A stretch of DNA of 64,000 nt from Desulforapulum autotrophicum HRM2 (GTDB taxonomy: Bacteria > Desulfobacterota > Desulfobacteria > Desulfobacterales > Desulfobacteraceae), in the NCBI RefSeq assembly GCF_000020365.1, contig NC_012108.1, forward strand, positions 3,976,001-4,040,000, given 5' to 3'. Shown one piece after another: positions 55,085 to 63,822 of this stretch (within the stretch, counting starts at the first letter, position 1; each line of letters opens with the position of its first letter). A program made the translations under genes and the position numbers. The notes below the pieces were generated by a model. The model ran no database searches. It saw nothing but the letters and a program-made list of their open reading frames with translations, and was not told where the DNA came from.

Positions 55085-57151
55085 TTAGGCGAGATGCTGC
55101 TCAATAAGCTCTGTGAGATCCAACGCCTCAATCTTGCCCTCGTAGCCCGCCACCTTGATGGCGTCCTGGATATTAACAAGGCAGAAAGGACAGGCCGTAA
55201 CAATCACATTGGCACCGGCTTCTGCAAACATATTCACCCGCAGCACGCCCATGCGGGTCTCTTCTTCCGGCTCATAAAAGAGCATGAGACCACCGCCGCC
55301 GCAGCAGAACGAACGATCCCGGCTCTTTTCAAGTTCAACCCTGTTCAAGCCTTCAATGGCGTCAAGGGCCTGTCTTGGCGCTTCGTAAATTCCATTATGG
55401 CGGCCAAGATAGCAGGGATCATGATAGGCATACACCTTGTCTGGATAAAGGGCATGCTTTAGAGTCAAGGAGCCTTCGCGGATCTTTTCGGCGATCACCT
55501 GGCTGATATGCTTAACCGGGGGAAGATTTTTATAATCATTCTTAAGTGCGTTAAAGGCATGGGGATCTGCAGTGACAATGTTCTTGACTTTGGATTCCAG
55601 AATCTCCTCTGTGTTGTGGGATTTCAAATCCTGAAACAGCATCTCCTCACCAAACCGAACCACCTCGTTCCCGCTGTCCTTTTCCCCTTTGCCAAGAATG
55701 GCAAAATCCACCCCTGCCCGGGTCAAAATCTTTGCCGTTCTTCTTGCAATCTCCTGGATGTTGTCGTCAAAGGAGGTGATGCTGTCCACAAAGAACAGGG
55801 TTTCTGCCGTATCTCCGTTTTCAATGATCTTGACCGGGCACTCGGCGGCAAACTCCTTTTCCTTGGCCCAGTCAGCCCTTTTCTTTTCCATGGTACCGTA
55901 GGGGTTACCCCTCTTTTCAAGGGCCTTCAAGGGTTTCTGCAGGGACTGGGGCACCATGCCCTCGTCTACCATACCCCTTCGTAAATCAACTATCTTGTCA
56001 ATGTATTCAATGCCAAGGGGACACTCTTGTTCACAGGCGCCACAGGTGGTGCATGACCAGATCTCGTCCTCGGTATAAATATCCTGAACCAGCATCTTGC
56101 TCTTGTAAATTTCACCGGACAGGGGATAATTTTTAAAAATCAAATCCCTTGCCTTGATTGATATGAACCTTGGGGAAAGCGGACGGCCGGCAGCATTGGC
56201 AGGGCACTGGTCTGAACAGCGTCCGCAGTCTGCACACGAGTAAAAATCAAGCATGTGCTTCCAGGTAAAATCCTCAAGCTTTTTCACGCCAAAGGATTCC
56301 AGGTCATCAAGCTCGGCTTCGGTGATCCCGTATTTAACAGGCTTGATGTTTCCCTTGTCCACCCGCATGAAAAGGACATTGAAAAATGAGGTAATCACAT
56401 GGAAATGCTTGCCCATGGGCAGAAAACATAGAAAAAAGAAAAAAGTGAGGTCATGGACATAATACATAACTATGTGCAGACCCTGGAGGGTCGACTGGGA
56501 GGCTCCAAGCAGCATTCCCCGAAAAATCCAGCCAAGGGAGAGGGGAGCCAGAAAATCACTGTGCCCGGTCTGGCCCATTTCAAAGGCCGCATTTGAAGCT
56601 TCATACAGACTCTCGGAAATCATGAGGGTAGAGATCAGCCCGAGAACAAAGATGGCTTCGGCCGTGTGATCGTGGCCGTATTTGGCCGGAACGGCATACC
56701 GCTTGGGTTTAACAATACCCCGACGGACAGCCGCAATCACACAGGCCACAAGAACCGCTGTTGCGGCATAGTCCTTCAAGAAATTATAGATATGACCGAT
56801 GATCCCACCAAACCCGGGGACAACAAACCCATCAAACATCCCCATGAGAACCAGGGATGTGGACCGGATGGACAAGACCAGAAATCCGGCAAAGATCACA
56901 ATGTGAACAATACCTGCAGTCCGGTATCTTGGCTGACGATACTGGGCAAGCCAAAAGACCAAAAGATTCTTGATCCGTTCCGGAATGCGGTTCAGCCGAT
57001 TGTCCGGAGCCGCCCGTACTAAAGGTGCAAGCCTCCTTGCAATGATGTAAGCGAACAAACCAACGCCCACCACCGGAATCAGAAAAGAAAGAACGGCAGT
57101 CGGGAAAAAACCAAAAATCTTAAAACTTGCAGGGCCAATCAGGGAAGACAT
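55085..57151 (-). CDS. EMO-like membrane iron-sulfur oxidoreductase (ETF to quinone)
   Basis: This protein probably passes electrons from EtfBA to menaquinone. The 688 residues have about six membrane helices in residues 15-250 (PTAVLSFLIPVVGVGLFAYI at the start). Two 4Fe-4S sites follow (CADCGRCSDQCP near 305, CTTCGACEQECP near 364). Two CCG motifs come last (DPCYLGRHNGIYEAPRQ near 578, CCGGGG near 617 and ACPFCLVNI near 660). The NarI-like anchor plus HdrD-like soluble part is the layout of EMO proteins next to etf genes in syntrophs and Geobacter. The gene lies between tetR and etfB. Confidence 0.85.
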   Translation of the reverse strand: MSSLIGPASFKIFGFFPTAVLSFLIPVVGVGLFAYIIARRLAPLVRAAPDNRLNRIPERIKNLLVFWLAQYRQPRYRTAGIVHIVIFAGFLVLSIRSTSLVLMGMFDGFVVPGFGGIIGHIYNFLKDYAATAVLVACVIAAVRRGIVKPKRYAVPAKYGHDHTAEAIFVLGLISTLMISESLYEASNAAFEMGQTGHSDFLAPLSLGWIFRGMLLGASQSTLQGLHIVMYYVHDLTFFFFLCFLPMGKHFHVITSFFNVLFMRVDKGNIKPVKYGITEAELDDLESFGVKKLEDFTWKHMLDFYSCADCGRCSDQCPANAAGRPLSPRFISIKARDLIFKNYPLSGEIYKSKMLVQDIYTEDEIWSCTTCGACEQECPLGIEYIDKIVDLRRGMVDEGMVPQSLQKPLKALEKRGNPYGTMEKKRADWAKEKEFAAECPVKIIENGDTAETLFFVDSITSFDDNIQEIARRTAKILTRAGVDFAILGKGEKDSGNEVVRFGEEMLFQDLKSHNTEEILESKVKNIVTADPHAFNALKNDYKNLPPVKHISQVIAEKIREGSLTLKHALYPDKVYAYHDPCYLGRHNGIYEAPRQALDAIEGLNRVELEKSRDRSFCCGGGGLMLFYEPEEETRMGVLRVNMFAEAGANVIVTACPFCLVNIQDAIKVAGYEGKIEALDLTELIEQHLA

Positions 57152-57207
57152 GTTTTACCTCTTAACCGTTAAAAAGGTTCATATATGCGACGCACCCACC
57201 TGGAATG

Positions 57208-57228
57208 ATGAATGCGACTTCAATTCAT
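57208..57228. promoter_or_regulatory. Possible TetR operator before the EMO-like gene
   Basis: The inverted repeat ATGAAT-9 bases-ATTCAT lies between tetR and the oxidoreductase. It shares AATGAATT with the palindrome at the tetR promoter (57913-57926). A good -35 (TTGACG, 57248-57253) precedes it on the minus strand. Confidence 0.4.
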
Positions 57229-57284
57229 TAATAGACAACCTGCAATGCGTCAAGTAAAAAGACCATTCAGCATCTATATGGGAT

Positions 57285-57878
57285 TTACCGGGCCTTGATT
57301 CCGTTCAGGTAAAGCTCCACCAGGGGGTCTGCCATGGACACGAGATCATACTTTCCATCGGCTGCGACCCAGGTGTTGATCACCCCTTCCACAGCCCCCA
57401 GGACAAAGCGTTTTACAAGCCCCATAAAAAGATCATGGCGCAAAACGCCTTCGTTCTGACCCTGCTCAATGATCTCGGTGAGAAGGTCAAGGTAAATCTT
57501 GGAAATATCCTTGATCTGGGAGGCAATGTCACGGCGATACCTGACCTCGGACTGAAAGACAATGGCCATATCGCGATCCTGCTGAAACTCTGTCAGATGA
57601 CAGAGGATCAAATTCCTGAGTTTTACGTCAGCACTGTCATTACCCTCCACGGCCCGCCTCATTGCTTCAAAGAAAATGTCACTTTTAAAGCTCATGAACT
57701 GGTAAAGGATATCATTCTTATTCTTGAAGTAGAGGTAAATGGTACCGTCTGCCACCCCGGACTCCTGGGCGATCTGGGAAATGGTTGCCTTGTGCAATCC
57801 TAATCTGGCAAACACAGTACCCGCAGCATTCAAGATCGAGTAGTACTTGTCGGGTCGCTCTTTTTTCTCTTTTTGCAC
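57285..57878 (-). CDS. TetR-family regulator, FadR-like
   Basis: The 197 residues start with the TetR HTH domain: SILNAAGTVFARLGLHKATI then SQIAQESGVADGTIYLYFKN, residues 14-53. The C-terminal ligand domain is helical (LRNLILCHLTEFQQDRDMAI). GTIYLYFKNKNDILYQF is typical of FadR-like TetR proteins that sense acyl-CoA. Start is GTG at 57878 with AGAGG nine bases before. A palindrome at its promoter and the EMO-etfBA genes downstream suggest control of fatty-acid electron transfer. Confidence 0.9.
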   Translation of the reverse strand: MQKEKKERPDKYYSILNAAGTVFARLGLHKATISQIAQESGVADGTIYLYFKNKNDILYQFMSFKSDIFFEAMRRAVEGNDSADVKLRNLILCHLTEFQQDRDMAIVFQSEVRYRRDIASQIKDISKIYLDLLTEIIEQGQNEGVLRHDLFMGLVKRFVLGAVEGVINTWVAADGKYDLVSMADPLVELYLNGIKAR

Positions 57879-57912
57879 AGCAGATTACCTCTCTTTTTAT
57901 ACAGGGAACGAA

Positions 57913-57926
57913 TGAATTATAATTCA
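57913..57926. promoter_or_regulatory. Palindromic operator at the tetR promoter
   Basis: TGAATTATAATTCA is a perfect 14-base palindrome just downstream of the tetR -10 box, near the transcription start. It resembles the TGAAT-spacer-ATTCA sites of FadR-type TetR repressors, from memory. Autorepression is likely. Confidence 0.6.
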
Positions 57927-57928
57927 GC

Positions 57929-57958
57929 AATGTATCAAAGATAATTTTCATCTGTCAA
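57929..57958 (-). promoter_or_regulatory. Promoter of the tetR gene
   Basis: A perfect TTGACA (57953-57958), an 18-base spacer and TACATT (57929-57934) on the minus strand, 50 bases before the GTG start. The palindrome follows directly. The rest of the region to 58100 is AT-rich with no ORF. Confidence 0.6.
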
Positions 57959-58127
57959 GGGGATTATCATATTTATCAGCCAAAAACTTTTTTTAATATA
58001 TTCTATATTTTTCATAAGTTATACCAAAACTGCACCTATGGCCAATTCTTTTAACAACAGAATATCCTTGAGAAAACAAATATGAGATACAATTCATTTT
58101 GCACCTATTTTCCCGTCTACCCATTTT

Positions 58128-58159
58128 TTGGTAGAAGCAGAGGGTAATTATGGTATACT
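58128..58159 (+). promoter_or_regulatory. Extended -10 promoter of the class II aldolase gene
   Basis: TGGTATACT gives an extended -10 (TATACT at 58154-58159). A weak TTGGTA lies 20 bases upstream. A short inverted repeat (TCTACC/GGTAGA) overlaps the -35. The promoter is 60 bases before the chosen start. Confidence 0.45.
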
Positions 58160-58219
58160 CTCGAACAATAAAAAAAAGATACACATCATATGCAAACGCT
58201 TAGCCAAATGGAGGTTGCC

Positions 58220-59512
58220 ATGACCGCAAAAGATACCTGCGCCAAAAATTTCAACACAGCCCTTGACCTGGGAAGACCGCCTAACATCAAACAGCTCTTT
58301 CCCAACTCAAAAGCCCTGATCGTGAGTGGAAAATACATTGACCGGGCCATGATAAAAAAGGGTGGGGCCATGACCATCGCGGCCAATGCAAGGAACACCT
58401 TTGTTCTCAGGGGTGCCCTCATGGCGGCCCAGCGTGCCGATGCCGCCATCATCATTGAAATCGCCCGATCCGAGGGCGGCACCAATGCCTATTGTGCGGT
58501 CAACCTCTGGAACATGGCCCGCCAGGTTGACGCCATTTGCAACGAACTTCACATCACCATTCCTGTAGCGGTCCATGCCGACCATTTCGGCCTAAAAAAG
58601 CCCCAGGATCTGGATCTTGCAAAAACAGAAATCCCTTCGCTCTTTGATGCGGGCATTACCTCAATTGCCATTGACGCCTCCCACATGCCCGACAGCCTGA
58701 ATCTTCTAGCCAACCTCGAGCTCAACCCCTTTATCCCCCCCTGGGCAGGCCTTGAAACCGAGGTCGGCGAAATCAAGGGCGCATCCGGTCTTTCAACACC
58801 CGAAGAGGCCTTGTTTCTCATCCAGGGCCTCAACGCCCATAACATTATTCCCGACTGGATCGCCCTCAACAATGGAACCACCCACGGCATCGAGGCAAGT
58901 GGGACCGGCATTGACGTCGCCCTTACCCGAGAAATCCATGAGGCCCTTGCCCCCTATGGCACCTCGGGCGCCCAGCATGGGACATCTGGAAACAGCTCTG
59001 ACAGACTCCGTCAGATTGCCTCCCTGACCCGGACCACCAAGGCAAACGTGGCAACAGCTCTGCAGATGATCTCCTGGGGCGTTGAGGTCAACGATTTTGG
59101 CAACGCCATCCTTGACGACAATGGCAATTTTATCAAGAAAAAAGATCAGGGTGCAAGCGAAGCCGTGTGGCAGCAGATGCTTGGGACGGCAGAAAGACTC
59201 GGCATTCGTGGAGGAGATTTTAAAAAGCTCAACCTTCCCTTTGAAAACAGCCTCCTTGCCCAGCCTAAAAAAACCAGGGAAAGGATGGTCAAAGGGGTTG
59301 AAGAATTTGTATACACCCTGTTAACAACCGTTTTCAATGCCCAGGGGACAGCATCCATTGCCATGGATGAGATTCTGAAAACAGGATCCCACAACCCCGA
59401 CCCCAAGGCAAAACCCATTCAAGACCCCAAAGACTGGACCCGGGAATTGATCATGGAAAAAGGTGCCATGATCGAATCAGACAAGGGGCCTGATGGAAAT
59501 TTTGATGATTAA
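58220..59512 (+). CDS. Class II fructose-bisphosphate aldolase family protein
   Basis: The enzyme probably splits or forms fructose-1,6-bisphosphate with a divalent metal. The 430 residues show class II motifs in order: PVAVHADHFG near 115 (metal His and catalytic Asp), ETEVGEIKGASG near 175, WIALNNGTTHGIEASG near 213 (metal His), and a Gly/Ser phosphate loop AQHGTSGNSSDRL near 250. It is longer than the usual 300-360 residues, with an extra C-terminal part. The start is set by GGAGG five bases before the ATG at 58220; the frame opens at 58190. Tagatose-bisphosphate or another sugar phosphate is possible. Confidence 0.83.
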   Translation: MTAKDTCAKNFNTALDLGRPPNIKQLFPNSKALIVSGKYIDRAMIKKGGAMTIAANARNTFVLRGALMAAQRADAAIIIEIARSEGGTNAYCAVNLWNMARQVDAICNELHITIPVAVHADHFGLKKPQDLDLAKTEIPSLFDAGITSIAIDASHMPDSLNLLANLELNPFIPPWAGLETEVGEIKGASGLSTPEEALFLIQGLNAHNIIPDWIALNNGTTHGIEASGTGIDVALTREIHEALAPYGTSGAQHGTSGNSSDRLRQIASLTRTTKANVATALQMISWGVEVNDFGNAILDDNGNFIKKKDQGASEAVWQQMLGTAERLGIRGGDFKKLNLPFENSLLAQPKKTRERMVKGVEEFVYTLLTTVFNAQGTASIAMDEILKTGSHNPDPKAKPIQDPKDWTRELIMEKGAMIESDKGPDGNFDD

Positions 59513-59574
59513 AAAAAAAGTTTCAGTTCCAGGGAACAGCTGCCGATAGGTTTTTCAGGTTAAGGAGAATTTAA

Positions 59575-60021
59575 ATGCAGATTCCATCATACCAGATACA
59601 AAATGTTCTAAAGAACTACAGCAGGCAGCTGAGCCAGGGAAAAATCATAGCCAGAAACAAGGCTGCAGGCAGGTCCCAGCCCTCTGGTGATAATGTTACC
59701 ATTTCTGCGGAGGCCAAGCGAACAACCATACTTGAAAAGGTAACGGCCTCCATTGTCGACAGAATCACGACAATGGGACCCCAAGAGGAGATGGATCTGC
59801 AGATTGCTGACCAGGTGGAAAAAGAGCTTGGGCAAAAAATAAATTTCACCCAGAGAAAAGAAGAAAATTTCTCCTTTACAACCATTGATGAGAATAATAT
59901 CAAAACGGTCAAGACCCTTTCGGTTGAAGATTCTGAGTTTGTCATACGTCGGCTTACCGATCTTGCAAGAGAGGCAGCCGACGGTAATATGACGACATTG
60001 AAAACCGAGCCGATAAAGTGA
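59575..60021 (+). CDS. FlgM-associated protein (DVU0524-like)
   Basis: The 148 residues begin MQIPSYQIQNVLKNYSRQLS and contain DNVTISAEAKRTTILEKVTA near 40 and SFTTIDENNIKTVKTLSVED near 100. I recall this family as the DVU0524-type protein encoded directly before flgM in Desulfovibrio relatives. The molecular role is unknown; a link to flagellar gene control is inferred. AAGGAG precedes the ATG. It is seven bases from flgM. Confidence 0.72.
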   Translation: MQIPSYQIQNVLKNYSRQLSQGKIIARNKAAGRSQPSGDNVTISAEAKRTTILEKVTASIVDRITTMGPQEEMDLQIADQVEKELGQKINFTQRKEENFSFTTIDENNIKTVKTLSVEDSEFVIRRLTDLAREAADGNMTTLKTEPIK

Positions 60022-60028
60022 GGAAAGA

Positions 60029-60328
60029 ATGAAAATAACCAGCCAGAACAGTAACATGGTCAACCAGTCCTATGGAAAGAACCAGGCAGTCGCTCCCCCT
60101 TCAGCCGACAAAAATCAAACCGAAGTGTCCCGGAACGTTGACAGCGTAAGCCTGTCATCAACCACCCGGGATCTTCAGAAAATCCAGCAGGCAATGACGG
60201 TGGAACCCCAGGAAAGATCCGAACGGGTCGCAACCTTGAAAGCGGCGGTTGAAAGCGGGCAATACACGGTTGACACTGAAAAGGTAGCTGAACGTATGAC
60301 AGGTTTTTTCATTGACAAAATTGCCTAG
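60029..60328 (+). CDS. flgM: Anti-sigma-28 factor FlgM
   Basis: FlgM holds sigma-28 inactive until the flagellar hook is complete. The 99 residues show an unstructured N-terminus and the C-terminal FlgM helices: DSVSLSSTTRDLQKIQQAMT, RSERVATLKAAVESGQYTVD and TEKVAERMTGFFIDKIA. The pattern VxxLKxxIxxGxYxVDxxxVAxxM is diagnostic. No flagellar structural genes lie nearby. Confidence 0.92.
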   Translation: MKITSQNSNMVNQSYGKNQAVAPPSADKNQTEVSRNVDSVSLSSTTRDLQKIQQAMTVEPQERSERVATLKAAVESGQYTVDTEKVAERMTGFFIDKIA

Positions 60329-60466
60329 CAGCCGTTGCCAAGGGGGTACATTTTTTCCCCACCCCCCTGGTTTAGAAACCGGTTTAAAGTGCCGAGTTCA
60401 GCCCACTGCCCTGCAAGAGCCCCATTGGACAGGGCAGACACACATACCCTCTACCATTTAAAGCCA

Positions 60467-60482
60467 TGGCCCGGTTCTTGCT
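60467..60482 (+). promoter_or_regulatory. Sigma-54 promoter
   Basis: TGGCCCG-4 bases-TTGCT matches the sigma-54 consensus with one mismatch in the -24 box. GG and GC are exactly ten bases apart. It lies 42 bases before the ATG of the next gene, which has a GAGGAGG ribosome site. Flagellar genes are often under sigma-54. Confidence 0.68.
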
Positions 60483-60523
60483 TTATCGAAGGGTTAAGAC
60501 AATACTATGAGGAGGCATAACCC

Positions 60524-60985
60524 ATGATACATTCGGTGAATTCATCCCCCCTTACCCCGTCAAAGGGGGTGGAGAGCAGTAACCATGGAAAACAGGCAAC
60601 AGGTAGCGGTTTCCAGGAAGTTCTGGAGACTGTGACCCGGGAAACATCAGACCCCACAGGAACCCAAACCACCCAATCGGCATCAGCCCTGCAGGAGATA
60701 ACCGCCCCGGGGTTTGATCTTGAATCTGACACCCCGGCCATTCAGGGAATGACCGATGAACTTCTGGACATGCTTGACCAATACACAGACCGGCTTGGAA
60801 ACGGTGAAACCAGTCTCAAGGACCTTGATCCCATGCTTAACGCCATCAGAGACCATGCCGCCACCCTGCTTGAAAAGACCACGAATGCCACGGACACGGA
60901 CGCCGAACTCAAGGAGATCGCCGTCCAGAGTGCCCTGGTGGCAAACAACGCATATGTTAAATTCCAGCGGGGAGATTACCTTTAA
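60524..60985 (+). CDS. Protein of unknown function, probably flagellar
   Basis: The 153 residues have a low-complexity N-terminus rich in S, T and G (residues 1-70). A helical C-terminal part follows (MTDELLDMLDQYTDRLGNGE, LKEIAVQSALVANNAYVKFQ, ending RGDYL). There is no signal peptide or membrane segment. GAGGAGG before the ATG and a sigma-54 promoter support expression. Position after flgM suggests a flagellar chaperone, rod or hook-length factor, but I do not recognise a family. Confidence 0.7.
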   Translation: MIHSVNSSPLTPSKGVESSNHGKQATGSGFQEVLETVTRETSDPTGTQTTQSASALQEITAPGFDLESDTPAIQGMTDELLDMLDQYTDRLGNGETSLKDLDPMLNAIRDHAATLLEKTTNATDTDAELKEIAVQSALVANNAYVKFQRGDYL

Positions 60986-60995
60986 GGGGCAGGTG

Positions 60996-61775
60996 CTACC
61001 AGGTCTTCCTCACCTTAACCCCATGGTCGTGGAGATAGCCCTTGATCTGGTTCACCGTATAAGTTCCAAAATGAACCATGGATGCGATCAAGGCAGCATC
61101 GGCTCTGCCCTGGTCCAGGACATGGGCAAGGTGAGCCGGCGTGCCCGCACCTCCTGAGGCGATGACGGGGATATCAACGGCGTCTGAAACAAGGCGGGTC
61201 AGATTTATCTCGTATCCGTCTTTCGTGCCGTCGGCATCAATTGAATTAAGACAGATCTCTCCTGCACCGAGATCCTGCGCCTTGAGCGCCCAGGCAATAG
61301 CGTCCATGCCCGTATAACTCCTTCCGCCATTGATGACGATCTCATAACCCGAGGCAATCCCCGGCTTTTCACCAACGTGTTTGACATCCATACCAAGCAC
61401 CACACACTGGTTGCCAAAGGCACGGGATCCCTGCCGGATGATATCGGGGTTTTTCACGGCAGCCGAGTTCACACTCACCTTTTCAGCACCGGCAAGAAGC
61501 ACGGCCCGCATCCCCTCAAGGGTACTGATCCCCCCACCCACGGAAAAAGGGATAAAAATGGTTTCAGCAACCTTTTTTACCACGTCAATCATAATACCGC
61601 GCTGTTCATGGGAGGCGGTAATATCATAAAAAACCAGCTCATCGGCACCCGCTTCATAGTAGAATTTTGCCATTTCAACGGGATCACCGATCTCAACGTT
61701 GTTCTGAAATTTTATGCCCTTTGTCGTTTTTCCCGCCCTTACGTCCAGACAGGGGATAATTCGTTTACTCAGCAT
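60996..61775 (-). CDS. hisF: Imidazole glycerol phosphate synthase subunit HisF
   Basis: HisF is the cyclase half that uses ammonia from HisH to make IGP and AICAR in histidine synthesis. The 259 residues form a TIM barrel with catalytic Asp in [15 protein letters not shown] (about D11) and [12 protein letters not shown] near 130, and [15 protein letters not shown] near 218. The family start is at 61775, although the frame opens at 61790. It overlaps hisH by seven bases. Confidence 0.95.
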   Translation of the reverse strand: MLSKRIIPCLDVRAGKTTKGIKFQNNVEIGDPVEMAKFYYEAGADELVFYDITASHEQRGIMIDVVKKVAETIFIPFSVGGGISTLEGMRAVLLAGAEKVSVNSAAVKNPDIIRQGSRAFGNQCVVLGMDVKHVGEKPGIASGYEIVINGGRSYTGMDAIAWALKAQDLGAGEICLNSIDADGTKDGYEINLTRLVSDAVDIPVIASGGAGTPAHLAHVLDQGRADAALIASMVHFGTYTVNQIKGYLHDHGVKVRKTW

Positions 61776-62398
61776 GGTTTCCACACACAAAAATTTTTCA
61801 AAATTAAAAGTCCAGGTTCACCACTTTTTTCAAGGTGAAACTGCGTTGCAAAAAGATTGTCCATTCCAAGGGCCGAAGTGAACGACACTCCGTAATCCGT
61901 GGTGCCAAACACAGCTCCTTCATCTTTGGGAACAGGGAAATAGGAATGAACAAAGTAAAACTCGTCGTCCTTTTTAACCCCCTGCAAAAGGGGATGATCC
62001 CGGATCACAGTCAGACCGTTCCACCCCATGTGGGGTACCTTTAGACGGCCCCCTTCAGGGGACGGCATTCGTTGGGGAAAAGCCCTGACCTCTCCTGGGA
62101 TCAGCCCAAGACAAACCGCGTCATTTTCCTGGCTTTGGTCCATGATAATCTGGCAACCAACACAGATGCCAAGCATGGGAACACCGGCGTTAAAGGCTTC
62201 TTTCATGGCAAGATCAATTCCACCCTGTTCCATGGCAGTCATGGCAGCACCGGCAGCACCGACACCCGGAAAAATAATTCGATCGGCCGTTCTTATCTCG
62301 TCTGCATCCCCAGTGATACACGGGGTGAACCCAAGAAAGGAAACTGCCCTGGCAACGCTTGTCAGATTCCCTCCACCATAATCAACAATTGTTATCAT
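61769..62398 (-). CDS. hisH: Imidazole glycerol phosphate synthase subunit HisH
   Basis: HisH is the glutamine amidotransferase half of IGP synthase. The 209 residues start [20 protein letters not shown]. The catalytic cysteine is in [13 protein letters not shown] near 80, and the His-Glu pair is in [14 protein letters not shown] near 190. The oxyanion-loop neighbourhood reads GICVGCQ rather than the more usual GICLGMQ. The start at 62398 is set by homology. It overlaps mazG by 17 bases and hisF by seven. Confidence 0.94.
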   Translation of the reverse strand: MITIVDYGGGNLTSVARAVSFLGFTPCITGDADEIRTADRIIFPGVGAAGAAMTAMEQGGIDLAMKEAFNAGVPMLGICVGCQIIMDQSQENDAVCLGLIPGEVRAFPQRMPSPEGGRLKVPHMGWNGLTVIRDHPLLQGVKKDDEFYFVHSYFPVPKDEGAVFGTTDYGVSFTSALGMDNLFATQFHLEKSGEPGLLILKNFCVWKPC

Positions 62399-63203
62399 AA
62401 GCCTTCTTTGCCTCGTCCCATAAACTGTCCTTTTCTGTTCTTGAAAGATCCTTGATCTCCCCCTGTCCTTTAGCGGCAAGGGTTTCCATCAGCCTGAAAC
62501 GTTGCTCAAATTTCTCCGTGGAACGGGCCAGGGCCGTTTCAGGATGAATCCCGGCAAACCTTGCCACATTGGAAAGGGTAAAGAGGATATCCCCAAACTC
62601 CATGGCGATTTCGTCCTTATCGCCCGTTGCAAGGGCCTGGGTAAATTCCTTCCACTCCTCCTCCACCTTTTCAATGACACCCGCCATGCTGTCCCAGTCA
62701 AACCCGGATCTGACAGCCCGTTCCGAAATCTTGTAGGATCTCAAAAGCGCCGTCATTCCAGAAGGGACCGAATCCAGGGCCGAGGCTGCGGGCAATTTAC
62801 CCGCCTGTTTTTTTTCCTCCCCCTTGATTTTCTCCCACCGCTGGAAAAGCGCCTCCTCACTGTCCAGGATTAAATCCGCGTAAACATGGGGGTGACGGCG
62901 GATCATCTTTTGAGCACTCTTAGAGATGGCGTCAAAGATGTCAAAAGCCCCCCTTTCCCGATACAGTTCGGCAATGAACACCAACTGGAACAGGACATCT
63001 CCAAGTTCATCGCATACATCGGCGGCATCATCCTTTTCAATGGCCTCAAGGAGTTCATATACCTCCTCTATAAGGCATTTCCACATGGTCTCAGGGGTCT
63101 GTTTCCTATCCCAGGGGCAACCCTGATCCCCCCTGAGGGTCTGGATGATTTCGATAAGTCCGTTCAGACCCTTTTTGACGTGGTCATTTTCTGTTTTTCC
63201 CAA
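62382..63203 (-). CDS. mazG: Nucleoside triphosphate pyrophosphohydrolase MazG
   Basis: MazG hydrolyses NTPs and dNTPs to monophosphates, cleaning aberrant nucleotides. The 273 residues contain two MazG domains. The first has LRGDQGCPWDRKQTPETMWK, the metal-binding EEVYELLEAIE near 48 and DVCDELGDVLFQLVF near 63. The second is near 165-225 (EEEWKEFTQAL, EFGDILFTLSN). Length matches E. coli MazG. It overlaps cvpA by 40 bases. Confidence 0.95.
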   Translation of the reverse strand: MGKTENDHVKKGLNGLIEIIQTLRGDQGCPWDRKQTPETMWKCLIEEVYELLEAIEKDDAADVCDELGDVLFQLVFIAELYRERGAFDIFDAISKSAQKMIRRHPHVYADLILDSEEALFQRWEKIKGEEKKQAGKLPAASALDSVPSGMTALLRSYKISERAVRSGFDWDSMAGVIEKVEEEWKEFTQALATGDKDEIAMEFGDILFTLSNVARFAGIHPETALARSTEKFEQRFRLMETLAAKGQGEIKDLSRTEKDSLWDEAKKAYDNNC

Positions 63204-63712
63204 CTCTTTTTTATCCCTTCAATCTTTAAATGTAATTGGTGCTGCATCTCCTGTGGCACAAAAACGGACAGGACTTCTGAAACCATTACCACATGGGGGC
63301 AAAGGCGGGATTCAGAAACAAAGGCTGTGTTCCTAGGCAACAATATGGTCACAACAATCAGCAGTATCGAGACAATGAGCAACCCCTTTGCCGCCCCAAA
63401 AACCAAGCCGCACAAACGGTCCACCCATCCCAGAAAAACGATGTTCAACAGATATCTGATCAGGGCAGCCACAAGGTTGACAGCAATCAGAATGCCACAG
63501 AACAATACGAAAAATGAAATTATTTTCCGATATCCTGGATTGTCCACCCATTGGTTCAAAAAAGGTGCCACAAGGGGGTAGTAGGTGCCGGCGCCATAAA
63601 ATCCCGCAAGCACGCCGACGATGGAAGATACCTCACGGATAAACCCTCTGAACAGTCCGCGCACAAGACAGAATGAAACAACCACTAAAATGATAACATC
63701 GAACAAATTCAT
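63164..63712 (-). CDS. CvpA family membrane protein
   Basis: The 182 residues have four hydrophobic helices. The family start is MNLFDVIILVVVSFCLVRGL with FRGFIREVSSIVGVLAGFYG; later come FFVLFCGILIAVNLVAALIR and GLVFGAAKGLLIVSILLIVV. CvpA proteins affect envelope homeostasis and, in enterics, colicin V export. It is first in the cvpA-mazG-hisH-hisF run and divergent from the phoH-like gene. Confidence 0.88.
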   Translation of the reverse strand: MNLFDVIILVVVSFCLVRGLFRGFIREVSSIVGVLAGFYGAGTYYPLVAPFLNQWVDNPGYRKIISFFVLFCGILIAVNLVAALIRYLLNIVFLGWVDRLCGLVFGAAKGLLIVSILLIVVTILLPRNTAFVSESRLCPHVVMVSEVLSVFVPQEMQHQLHLKIEGIKKSWEKQKMTTSKRV

Positions 63713-63822
63713 AAAATTTTACCCCAAATTTATATTCTCAAAGGATTTACCTATCAGCAGGGCAGGTTTTCAGTCAAGATTTTTTATTGACCTTTTCGTC
63801 AATTGAGTGCAATCTTGGGACC

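Noticed and set aside
59515-59560. Sigma-28-like promoter before the FlgM-associated gene (AAAAGTTT and GCCGATAG)
   Set aside because: Both boxes look good, but they are 18 bases apart instead of the usual 11, so the match is probably chance.
60338-60372. G-run/C-run hairpin after flgM as a terminator
   Set aside because: The stem has bulges and no T-run follows on the plus strand.
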